Positions 27,345 to 33,413 of a stretch of 34,560 nucleotides of DNA are shown piece by piece; position 1 is the stretch's first letter; each line of letters begins with the position of its first letter. A program made the translations under genes and the position numbers. The notes under the pieces are model-generated. The model worked only from the letters and a program-made list of their open reading frames with translations, did not search any database and was not told the DNA's origin. The DNA is from Gemmatimonadota bacterium. GTDB taxonomy: Bacteria > Gemmatimonadota > Gemmatimonadetes > Longimicrobiales > Gaopeijiaceae. The stretch covers positions 1-34,560 of the forward strand of contig JACQVF010000035.1 of assembly GCA_016209885.1 (NCBI GenBank), given 5' to 3'.

Positions 27345-27556
27345 TCCACCGCTCCACGAAGGACATCGCCGCGATCCTCCGAGACGGGACCGCAATTGAT
27401 CAGGCCATCGAGAGGGCGGGATATGCCGTGGTCCGACGTCACCGGCAACTCGCCCTACCTCTCGTACTTTGGCAGGACGGCCGCGTTGTCGAGGTTCCGC
27501 CGGACAGTGTGCCGATACCAGACGACGACACGCCCCCTTCCATGGAGCGGGCGTGA
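27341..27556 (+). CDS. Small conserved-looking hypothetical protein
   Basis: A 71-residue protein starting MIHRSTKDIAAILRDGTAID, with a helical N-terminus and a short beta part VLWQDGRVVEVPPDSVPI. I recall similar small proteins with a W-x-D/N-G-x-V-V-x-x-P-P core in many environmental bacteria, but no function. The ATG has a strong GAGGAGG ribosome-binding site located inside the previous gene. The overlapping pair resembles a toxin-antitoxin layout, which is only a suggestion from architecture. Confidence 0.65.
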   Translation: MIHRSTKDIAAILRDGTAIDQAIERAGYAVVRRHRQLALPLVLWQDGRVVEVPPDSVPIPDDDTPPSMERA

Positions 27557-27686
27557 GTGTTGGTGCCACTTCCGGTGCCACTTCACGCCGTGAACCCCTC
27601 GGATTCGTGGTGTTGGATCCCGTGCAGATCGTGGGGAATCGCCTTGAAATCCGAGAAGTTACCGGAATCGGGGCCCTGAACCCGGT

Positions 27687-27731
27687 CGCCTGATAAGCGT
27701 GAGGCCGGTGGTTCGAGTCCACCCAGGCCCA
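27687..27731 (+). other. 3' part of a tRNA-Ile (GAT) gene, candidate attachment site
   Basis: From CGCCTGATAAGCGTGAGG (anticodon loop CTGATAA, anticodon GAT) through the T arm GGTGG-TTCGAGT-CCACC to the acceptor strand CAGGCCC and discriminator A, this is the 3' 45 bases of a standard bacterial tRNA-Ile. No D arm precedes it. The upstream sequence contains GGGCCCTG (27671-27678), which could pair with the acceptor with one bulge, so an internally deleted tRNA is an alternative. Otherwise this is the 3' fragment left when an element integrates in the anticodon-to-3'-end region. No intact tRNA-Ile or integrase gene lies in the window. Confidence 0.8.
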
Positions 27732-27749
27732 TTGCGCGAAACGCGCTGC

Positions 27750-27780
27750 CCCCGCCTGGCCTGGGCGATGCCGGACGGGG
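27750..27780 (+). terminator. Terminator-like hairpin downstream of the tRNA fragment
   Basis: CCCCGCCTGGC pairs with GCCGGACGGGG over 11 positions with one mismatch and one wobble around a 9-base loop, followed by CTTTCG. Its place about 20 bases after the tRNA 3' end is what an intact tRNA gene would have, so the right flank may be the original chromosomal tail of the tRNA gene. Confidence 0.6.
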
Positions 27781-27914
27781 CTTTCGTGCGTGTGGGTAGG
27801 GGCACGGCGCGGGGCGGGCCGTTTGGAACACCACACCGCGATGAGGGCTTCGGTACAGGTGCCGGACACTGAGTAAGCTCGGCTCGGACGGGTAACCTGC
27901 GGAGATGACAAGGC

Positions 27915-29279
27915 ATGGCTTCGTTTGCCGCGATCGTGGTCGGCTCCGGCCAGGCCGGAAATCCGTTGGCGCACCGGCTCGCCGACAAGGGATGGGCCGT
28001 AGCGCTCGTCGAGCGCGAGCATCTGGGGGGTAGCTGCATCAACTACGGCTGTACGCCCACGAAGACCATGCTGGCCAGTGCGAAGATCGCGCACGAGGGC
28101 CGCCGGGGGGCGGAGCTGGGCGTCGGCGTGGACGGAGTGAGCGTGGACCTCCGCGCGGTCGTCGAGCGGAAGAACCGGATCGTGCTCCAGTGGCGGCAGG
28201 GCCAGGAGAAGCACGCCGCGTCCCGTCCCAACATCACGCTGTACCGCGGCGCCGCGCGCTTCGTCGGTCCCCATACGGTCGCGGTCGGCGATGAACATCT
28301 GACCGCCGAGCACATCTTCATCAACACGGGTACGAGCCCGCTGGTCCCGCCGATCCCCGGCATCGACCGCGTCCCCTACCTCACCAATCGGAATATCATG
28401 GATCTGACTGAAGTGCCCGAGCACTTGCTGGTCGTCGGGGCGAGCTACGTGGGCCTCGAGTTCGGGCAGATGTTCCGGCGCTTCGGGAGCCGGGTGACCG
28501 TGGTCGAGGCTGCCGATCAGATCCTGCCGCGCGAGGACACGGACGTCGTGGCGTCCCTCCAGCGAGCGCTGGAAGCGGAAGGCCTGGCTTTCCTGCTGGG
28601 GTCGCAGGCCGCTCGCGTCGAGGGACGCGATGGCGCGCTGCGCGTCACCGTGCGGCGGAGCACAGGCGCGGAAGACCTCGTAGAGGCGTCGCACCTGCTG
28701 CTGGCCGTGGGGCGGCGGCCGAACACCGACGACCTGGGGCTCGACGCCGCCGGGATTGTACACGAGCGCGGTTGGATCAAGGTCAATGACCGGCTGGAGA
28801 CGAGCGTCCCGGGCGTATACGCGTTGGGCGATGTCACGGGCGGTCCCGCCTTCACGCACATCAGTTACAACGACTTCCAGATCGTTGTCCACAACCTTTT
28901 CAGCGAGCGCAAGCGCTCGCTCTCCGGCCGGATCGTGCCCTACGCCCTGTTCACCGACCCGGAGCTCGGCCGCGTGGGGCTCACGGAGAGGGAGGCCCGC
29001 GCCAGCGGCCGCGAGGTCCTTGTGGGTGCGATCCCGCTCGGTTACGTGGCCCGGGCCATCGAGCAGGGCACGACCGAAGGTCTCATGAAGGTCGTGATCG
29101 ACGCGCAGACCGAGCGGATTCTCGGCGCCGCCATCCTCGCACCGGGGGGAGGAGAACTGGTGCAGACGCTGATGGCTCTCATGGTGGCGGACGTGTCATG
29201 GAAGCTCTTCCACGAAGCCGTATACATCCATCCGACCATGACGGAGGGCTTCTTCGCACTCATGAACAGCGTGAAGTAG
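27915..29279 (+). CDS. MerA-like FAD-dependent pyridine nucleotide-disulfide oxidoreductase
   Basis: A 454-residue flavoprotein of the glutathione reductase/lipoamide dehydrogenase/mercuric reductase superfamily. It has the FAD site VVGSGQAGNPLA, the redox-active disulfide GSCINYGC (C41, C46), the NAD(P) site VVGASYVGLEFG, the second FAD motif GVYALGDVTGG and the C-terminal HPTMTEG. Unlike true MerA (also present in this window) it has no N-terminal HMA domain and no C-terminal vicinal cysteines, so Hg(II) reduction is doubtful although databases often name such proteins mercuric reductase. The ATG at 27915 follows a GGAG at -13. It is followed after three bases by the zinc-finger gene. The large minus-strand frame across it is a shadow. 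Confidence 0.85.
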   Translation: MASFAAIVVGSGQAGNPLAHRLADKGWAVALVEREHLGGSCINYGCTPTKTMLASAKIAHEGRRGAELGVGVDGVSVDLRAVVERKNRIVLQWRQGQEKHAASRPNITLYRGAARFVGPHTVAVGDEHLTAEHIFINTGTSPLVPPIPGIDRVPYLTNRNIMDLTEVPEHLLVVGASYVGLEFGQMFRRFGSRVTVVEAADQILPREDTDVVASLQRALEAEGLAFLLGSQAARVEGRDGALRVTVRRSTGAEDLVEASHLLLAVGRRPNTDDLGLDAAGIVHERGWIKVNDRLETSVPGVYALGDVTGGPAFTHISYNDFQIVVHNLFSERKRSLSGRIVPYALFTDPELGRVGLTEREARASGREVLVGAIPLGYVARAIEQGTTEGLMKVVIDAQTERILGAAILAPGGGELVQTLMALMVADVSWKLFHEAVYIHPTMTEGFFALMNSVK

Positions 29280-29282
29280 GGC

Positions 29283-29534
29283 ATGAAGCGAGAGGACTGT
29301 CCTCACCTGACGGAAGCCTCGAACGCTGCGCCCCGGGCGGAGCGGTGTGAGGATTGTGGCGCGGAACACTCACTCCGCGTTTGCGCGACCTGCGGCTATG
29401 TAGGCTGCTGCGAGTCGCAGCGCGGGCACGACCGGCACCACTGGAAGGCAAGCGGGCATCCCATCATCCGATCCCTCCCCCTCACGGACCGCTCGTTCGT
29501 GTGGTGTTACGCCTGCAACGACTACCTTCACTGA
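29283..29534 (+). CDS. UBP-type zinc-finger protein
   Basis: An 83-residue protein made almost entirely of one ZnF-UBP domain: CPHL at the start, CEDCG, CATCGYVGCCES, then the HDRHHWKASGHPII block and FVWCYACNDYLH. Cysteines and histidines fit the ubiquitin-hydrolase-type zinc finger found as stand-alone proteins in bacteria. Bacteria lack canonical ubiquitin, so the ligand is unknown; a C-terminal Gly-Gly tail or another peptide is possible. Its ATG lies three bases after the stop of the MerA-like gene, so the two are translationally coupled. Confidence 0.9.
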   Translation: MKREDCPHLTEASNAAPRAERCEDCGAEHSLRVCATCGYVGCCESQRGHDRHHWKASGHPIIRSLPLTDRSFVWCYACNDYLH

Positions 29535-29551
29535 GTCGTCGAGACTGCAGC

Positions 29552-29573
29552 ACCGCGGCGACTGTGCCGCGGT
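29552..29573 (+). terminator. 8-bp hairpin after the zinc-finger gene
   Basis: ACCGCGGC and GCCGCGGT form a perfect stem with a 6-base loop (GACTGT), 18 bases after the stop codon. Only CATTG follows, so it is a weak candidate for ending the two-gene transcript. Confidence 0.5.
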
Positions 29574-30015
29574 CATTGAAGATCACGGCCCGAGCGCAAT
29601 CGGCGTCAGGTCAGGCGACGCGACCGCCGCCCACTGATACCGCCGCTACCGCCGCCCGGCTCTCCATGAAGAGGAGCTGGACGTCTTCCGTCGGTTCGGA
29701 ATAGATGAGGAGCCGTCCCCAGGGCCCAGCATTCTGATCGGCCACGGGATCCTGACCAGGGATTTGCTCCGGCGAGTCCGCTCGCAGATCCTATAAGATC
29801 GTCGAAGAGCCGCAGGGGAGAATCCGGGAACCCTGTGCCGCCCGATCCCGGTTTAGCCGCTGAGACTGCGCGCAAACTGCGCATCGCCGAGTCGCCTGAG
29901 CGCCTCGGCTTTGGTTGATCACAGAGGAGAATATGAATATCCGAGCTTCCGCGCTCGAGCCGCATGGGCGGAGAAACTAGACGAGACGTCTTGAGCAGGT
30001 TAGAAACCGGACCTC
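29574..30015. other. Intergenic region before the mer operon
   Basis: No gene of normal size is convincing in these bases; the minus-strand frame 29606-29965 has no recognisable domain and an unusual Ser/Arg/Gly composition. One short open frame with a strong ribosome-binding site is listed separately (29933-29980). Sequence character is less GC-biased than in the core part, fitting a junction between the reductase pair and the mer operon. Confidence 0.5.
29933..29980 (+). CDS. 15-residue open frame with strong ribosome-binding site
   Basis: AGAGGAGAAT immediately precedes ATG, followed by MNIRASALEPHGRRN and a stop. The start signal is better than that of many real genes here. It may be the surviving 5' end of a gene cut off when the mer operon arrived, or chance. 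It ends 36 bases before the mer promoter. Confidence 0.25.
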   Translation: MNIRASALEPHGRRN

Positions 30016-30046
30016 TTGACCCCGTACCAAGGTACGGGATTTAGCT
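30016..30046 (+). promoter_or_regulatory. mer operator/promoter
   Basis: A TTGACC -35 box (30016-30021) and a TTAGCT -10 box (30041-30046) are separated by 19 bases, longer than the normal 17. The spacer carries the dyad CCCGTACC-AA-GGTACGGG (30021-30038). This is the hallmark of MerR-controlled promoters, in which the regulator bends over-spaced DNA to allow transcription when Hg(II) binds. It reads towards merR, so merR is the first gene of the operon it controls. Confidence 0.9.
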
Positions 30047-30068
30047 TGACGGTGAAACGGAGGAAGGA

Positions 30069-30515
30069 ATGAACGCACTCACGAGCGGAGAGGTGGCGAG
30101 GCGGGCCGGAATTGGCGTCGAGGCGCTTCGATTCTATGAGCGGGAGGGGCTCATTCCAGCGCCTCCCCGAGGGGAGAACGGCTATCGCCGATTCCCGGTC
30201 GAGACCGTGAGGCGGATCCACTTCATCCAACGAGCACAGGACCTCGGCTTCACCCTCCGCGAGATCGAGGAGCCCCTTGAGCTGCGCGTGAAAGAGCCCG
30301 ACCGATGCGCGGCCGTAGAGGCGCGCGCCGCGACGAAGCTCCGGGACGTGCGGCGAAGGATCCAGGACCTACGGCGCATGGAGAGCGTTCTCCGGAGACT
30401 GGTCAGGGCCTGTCGAACGGGTTCACCCACACGGGACTGCCCCATCCTCGCCACCCTCGAAGACGAAGACCGTGCGCAGGAACCGGAGGGCATATGTGAG
30501 AGGAAGGAACAATGA
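30069..30515 (+). CDS. merR: Mercury-responsive transcriptional regulator MerR
   Basis: A 148-residue MerR with an N-terminal winged helix (SGEVARRAGIGVEALRFYEREGLI, then NGYRRFP) and a long dimerisation helix. The three mercury ligands are present: C80 in PDRCAAVE, and C115 and C124 in VRACRTGSPTRDCPI, at the spacing of Tn501 MerR (C82/C117/C126). This supports Hg(II) rather than lead or zinc sensing. GGAGGAAGGA precedes the ATG. It is cotranscribed with the HMA-protein gene (four-base overlap at 30512) and merA rather than divergent from them. Confidence 0.95.
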   Translation: MNALTSGEVARRAGIGVEALRFYEREGLIPAPPRGENGYRRFPVETVRRIHFIQRAQDLGFTLREIEEPLELRVKEPDRCAAVEARAATKLRDVRRRIQDLRRMESVLRRLVRACRTGSPTRDCPILATLEDEDRAQEPEGICERKEQ

Positions 30516-30892
30516 AAAGCATGCTCATGGGACTGCTCGGCGCCGGCGCGATCGGCGGCTTTGCGATCTGCGACCTTTGCAAGCCGGCGGCGAACGCGGG
30601 CGCCGCGTTGGCGGCGGTCGCGCAGGCCGAGACGGCCCTCCTTCAACAGCCGATGGCGGAGTCGCAGAAAGTCAAACTCCGTGTGGAGGGCATGACCTGC
30701 GGTGGGTGCGCGATCAGCGCGCGGATGGTGCTCGAGCGGCTGGATGGGGTCGAAAAGGCCGAGGTGGACTTCGAGAGGAAACTGGCGGTCGTCACCTACG
30801 ATCCCGAGCAGGTCACGCCGGAACACATGATCCAGACACTGAGGCAGAAGCTCGGCTACGAGGCTGCCGTGGTCGAGGAGGCGGTCTCATGA
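30512..30892 (+). CDS. Membrane-anchored HMA-domain (MerP-like) protein
   Basis: A 126-residue protein. Residues 4-19 are hydrophobic and are followed by a CDLC pair (C20, C23), then a low-complexity Ala-rich linker and an HMA domain with GMTCGGC (C63, C66) and a typical ferredoxin-like fold pattern ending in GYEAAVVEE. It may be a periplasmic Hg(II) scavenger like MerP, anchored by an uncleaved N-terminus. A MerT function is not evident, since only one membrane segment is present. Its start overlaps the merR stop by four bases and its stop overlaps the merA start (ATGA). Confidence 0.82.
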   Translation: MKSMLMGLLGAGAIGGFAICDLCKPAANAGAALAAVAQAETALLQQPMAESQKVKLRVEGMTCGGCAISARMVLERLDGVEKAEVDFERKLAVVTYDPEQVTPEHMIQTLRQKLGYEAAVVEEAVS

Positions 30893-32550
30893 AGCATGAA
30901 TTGATCATCGAGGTACGGGGCATGACGTGCGACCACTGCGAGCGCACGGTCGCCAGGGCGCTTCAGTCCGCCCCTGGAGTGGAGGCGGTACTCGAGGTCA
31001 GTCACGCGGGCGCGTTCGCCCGCATAACGACCAGGCCCGAAGCGACTCCAGCAAGCATCGAGAGCGCCGTGGCCAGGGCGGGGTACCAAGCCAGGGTGCG
31101 AGCGGACAAGCAAGCACCCGGCGTGCCCGCGGTGATCTCTCGGCGTGGCGGCGAGGTCGACCTCGCCATTGTCGGCGGCGGGTCGGCAGGCTTCGCCGCC
31201 GCGATCAAGGCGGCCGAACTCGGCGCGCGGGTCGCGATGGCCGAGGGCGGGACGCTGGGTGGGACCTGTGTCAATGTCGGCTGCGTGCCGTCGAAGACGC
31301 TGATCCGCGCCGCCGAGGCCCGACACCGGCGCGTGCACCACGGCTTCAAAGGGATTTCGGCGACCGACGGTCGGCCGGACTGGGCCACCGTGCGCGCTCA
31401 GAAGGACGAGCTTGTACTCGAGCTCCGCCAGGGCAAGTACTGGGATGTGCTGCGGTCGTACGAGTCGGTCACGCTGTTCGAGCAGCGCGCAGAGATCGCT
31501 TCCGGCCACGGCGTCCGTCTGGCGGACGGCCGGACTCTGACGGCCGGTAAGATTCTGGTGAGCACCGGTGCCTCCCCGTGGGCTGCGCCGATCCCGGGGC
31601 TCGCCGAGGTGGGTTATCTCGACAACGTCACGGCGATGGCGCTCGAGCGGCTCCCCGAGTCGTTGATCGTCATCGGCGCGAGCGCGGTGGGGCTTGAGCT
31701 CGCGCAGATGTTCGCGCGGCTGGGGGTCAAGGTCACGGTGCTCGAGGCCCTCCCCCGCGTGGTGCCTGGGGAAGACCCGGACATCGGCAACGCGGTGGGC
31801 GACTACCTGCGGGAGGAGGGGCTCGAGGTGCATGCAGGCGTGCAGATCGAGCAAGTAAGTCGCGCCGGCGGCCGCTACACGGTGTCGTTCGGAGATGCGG
31901 GCCAGACGCGCGCTGCGCGCGCCGAGCAGTTGCTCGTCGCCACCGGGCGCCGGGCGAACACCAAGGGGTTCGGGCTTGAGACGGTAGGTGTCACGCTGGG
32001 GAAGAAGGGCGAGCTCGTCGTCAACGAGTTCCTCCAGACGGCCAACCCCGACATCTACGCGGCCGGCGACGTGATCGGGGACCCGATGTTCGTGTACGTC
32101 GCCGCCTACGGGGGGAGCCTCGCGGCCGAGAACGCGCTGACGGGCAACGTGCGCCGCTACGACCTGACGGCTCTTCCCAAGGTCACATTCACCGACCCGG
32201 CGGTCGCCTCGGTGGGATTTACCGAGGACCAGGCGCGGGCGCAGGGGATCGAGCCGCTGGTGTCGAAGCTGCCGCTCGAGCACGTGCCGCGCTCGCTCGC
32301 GGCGCGGGATACGCGCGGCTTCGTGAAGCTTGTGGCAGACGCCGCGACTCGGAAGATCGTCGGTGCGCACATTCTGGCCGCCGAGGCGGGCGAGATGATC
32401 ACCGAGCCCGCGCTCGCGATCAGGTTCGGGCTGACGATCGAGGATCTCACCTCGTCCTTCCACCCCTATCTGACACTGTCGGAAGGGATCAAGCTCGCGG
32501 CCCAGACCTTCACGAAGGACGTGACCAGGTTGTCCTGCTGCGCGGCGTGA
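30889..32550 (+). CDS. merA: Mercuric reductase
   Basis: A 553-residue MerA that reduces Hg(II) to volatile Hg(0) using NADPH and FAD in the cytoplasm. The N-terminal HMA (NmerA) domain has GMTCDHC (C14, C17). The catalytic core shows FAD site IVGGGSAGFAAA, redox disulfide GTCVNVGC (C127, C132), NADPH site VIGASAVGLELAQ and FAD site IYAAGDVIGDP. The C-terminus SCCAA carries the vicinal Hg-binding pair C550/C551. All residues needed for activity are visible. The ATG at 30889 overlaps the preceding stop; the frame continues upstream to 30472 only as a shadow of merR and the HMA-protein gene. Confidence 0.97.
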   Translation: MKHELIIEVRGMTCDHCERTVARALQSAPGVEAVLEVSHAGAFARITTRPEATPASIESAVARAGYQARVRADKQAPGVPAVISRRGGEVDLAIVGGGSAGFAAAIKAAELGARVAMAEGGTLGGTCVNVGCVPSKTLIRAAEARHRRVHHGFKGISATDGRPDWATVRAQKDELVLELRQGKYWDVLRSYESVTLFEQRAEIASGHGVRLADGRTLTAGKILVSTGASPWAAPIPGLAEVGYLDNVTAMALERLPESLIVIGASAVGLELAQMFARLGVKVTVLEALPRVVPGEDPDIGNAVGDYLREEGLEVHAGVQIEQVSRAGGRYTVSFGDAGQTRAARAEQLLVATGRRANTKGFGLETVGVTLGKKGELVVNEFLQTANPDIYAAGDVIGDPMFVYVAAYGGSLAAENALTGNVRRYDLTALPKVTFTDPAVASVGFTEDQARAQGIEPLVSKLPLEHVPRSLAARDTRGFVKLVADAATRKIVGAHILAAEAGEMITEPALAIRFGLTIEDLTSSFHPYLTLSEGIKLAAQTFTKDVTRLSCCAA

Positions 32551-32576
32551 GACGGTGATGCTGCGTGAACGGCTCA

Positions 32577-32879
32577 ATGCGGTACCTGGTATTGTGCGGC
32601 GGCGGCAGCCGAGGGGCCATCGAGGTGGGCTTCACCCAGGCGTTGTGGGAGTCCGCGATCCAGTTTGACGGGATCATCGGGAGTTCTGTTGGCGCGCTGA
32701 ACGGCGCGTTCCTCGCGGCCGGCGGCCATCCTGATGAGCTCGCTGAAATTTGGCGGGGGCTCCGCTTCCGCGAGCTCTTCCGGTCCAACTGGCGCATCCT
32801 GCTGCGCGGTGCCCGGGAGACATCGGTCTTCACTCTTGGTCGGCGATTACGCCACCTCCTGTGGAAGGGCATTCCCTGA
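32577..32879 (+). pseudogene. Truncated patatin-like phospholipase
   Basis: About 100 residues match the N-terminal third of patatin-like acyl hydrolases: oxyanion loop CGGGSRGAIEVG and nucleophile elbow GSSVGALNG. The protein stops after LRHLLWKGIP, so the catalytic Asp (DGG motif) and the rest of the fold are missing; no continuation is seen in other frames before 32988. A GTG at 32565 is an alternative start. It follows merA by 26 bases. It is likely a remnant cut at its 3' end and not an active lipase. Confidence 0.75.
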
Positions 32880-32988
32880 CCGGCCGCGGAACCAGCGGTG
32901 CCAGCAAGCGCAGAGACCAGGAGCAGCGGCAGAGGGAAGCGCTGAGCGACGCCGCGAGCACCTGGACGCTCTCCGGAGCCCACCGTGC

Positions 32989-33372
32989 TCACCGGCCGCG
33001 GCCCGGGTCGATCCAGGGGGCCCGGAGGAATTCCTTCACCCGGAATCCGGCGTCCCGGACGCTGTCCCGCACCAGCTTCTCCGTGAGCTCGCCAGCGCCC
33101 TCGAACTCGAGAGTGACCTTCCCGCTTCCGGCCTCGATCTCCAGCTTCGCGAGTCCGTGAAGCGTGCGTAGCTTCTTCTCGAGCCCGTAGGCACAGAACG
33201 GGCACGACAGACCGGTCACCACCATCTCTATAATGACGGGCTCCCGAGCGTCGCCTGTTCCCGACGGCCTGGAGCGCCCCTGACCCGGTGCTCCGCCCGC
33301 AGTGAGAATCAGGAGCCACAGGGCGAGGCCTGCCGGGGCGATCGCGGACCGGATCGTTGTGGGACCTGGCAT
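32989..33372 (-). CDS. Secreted HMA-domain metal-binding protein
   Basis: A 127-residue protein with a signal peptide (hydrophobic LALWLLILTAGG, likely cleaved near APGQG) and a C-terminal HMA-like domain. The metal motif is GLSCPFCAYGLEKKL (CxxC). The start ATG at 33372 is preceded by GAGGAGC; the frame to 33417 lacks such a signal. It lies 41 bases after the multiheme cytochrome gene on the same strand and is probably cotranscribed with it. The pairing suggests a periplasmic metal or thiol function linked to electron transfer; mercury is possible given the adjacent operon, but copper or other metals fit equally well. Confidence 0.85.
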   Translation of the reverse strand: MPGPTTIRSAIAPAGLALWLLILTAGGAPGQGRSRPSGTGDAREPVIIEMVVTGLSCPFCAYGLEKKLRTLHGLAKLEIEAGSGKVTLEFEGAGELTEKLVRDSVRDAGFRVKEFLRAPWIDPGRGR

Positions 33373-33413
33373 GACTGCTCCTCGAAAGGGGTTCGCTGCA
33401 CGCCTGCGCCGAA

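Noticed and set aside
27557..27660. Possible tail of a phage-type integrase (repeat text GATSGATS) before the tRNA fragment
   Set aside because: Only a few residues of vague resemblance, no catalytic Arg/His/Tyr residues and no upstream frame; not enough to call an integrase remnant.
27030..28892. 620-codon minus-strand frame containing WVDSNHRPHAYQ
   Set aside because: It is opposite the MerA-like gene and the tRNA fragment. The peptide is the translation of the tRNA 3' end, a known source of false proteins.
29606..29965. 119-codon minus-strand frame before the mer operon
   Set aside because: No ribosome-binding site, no known domain and composition unlike the real genes nearby.
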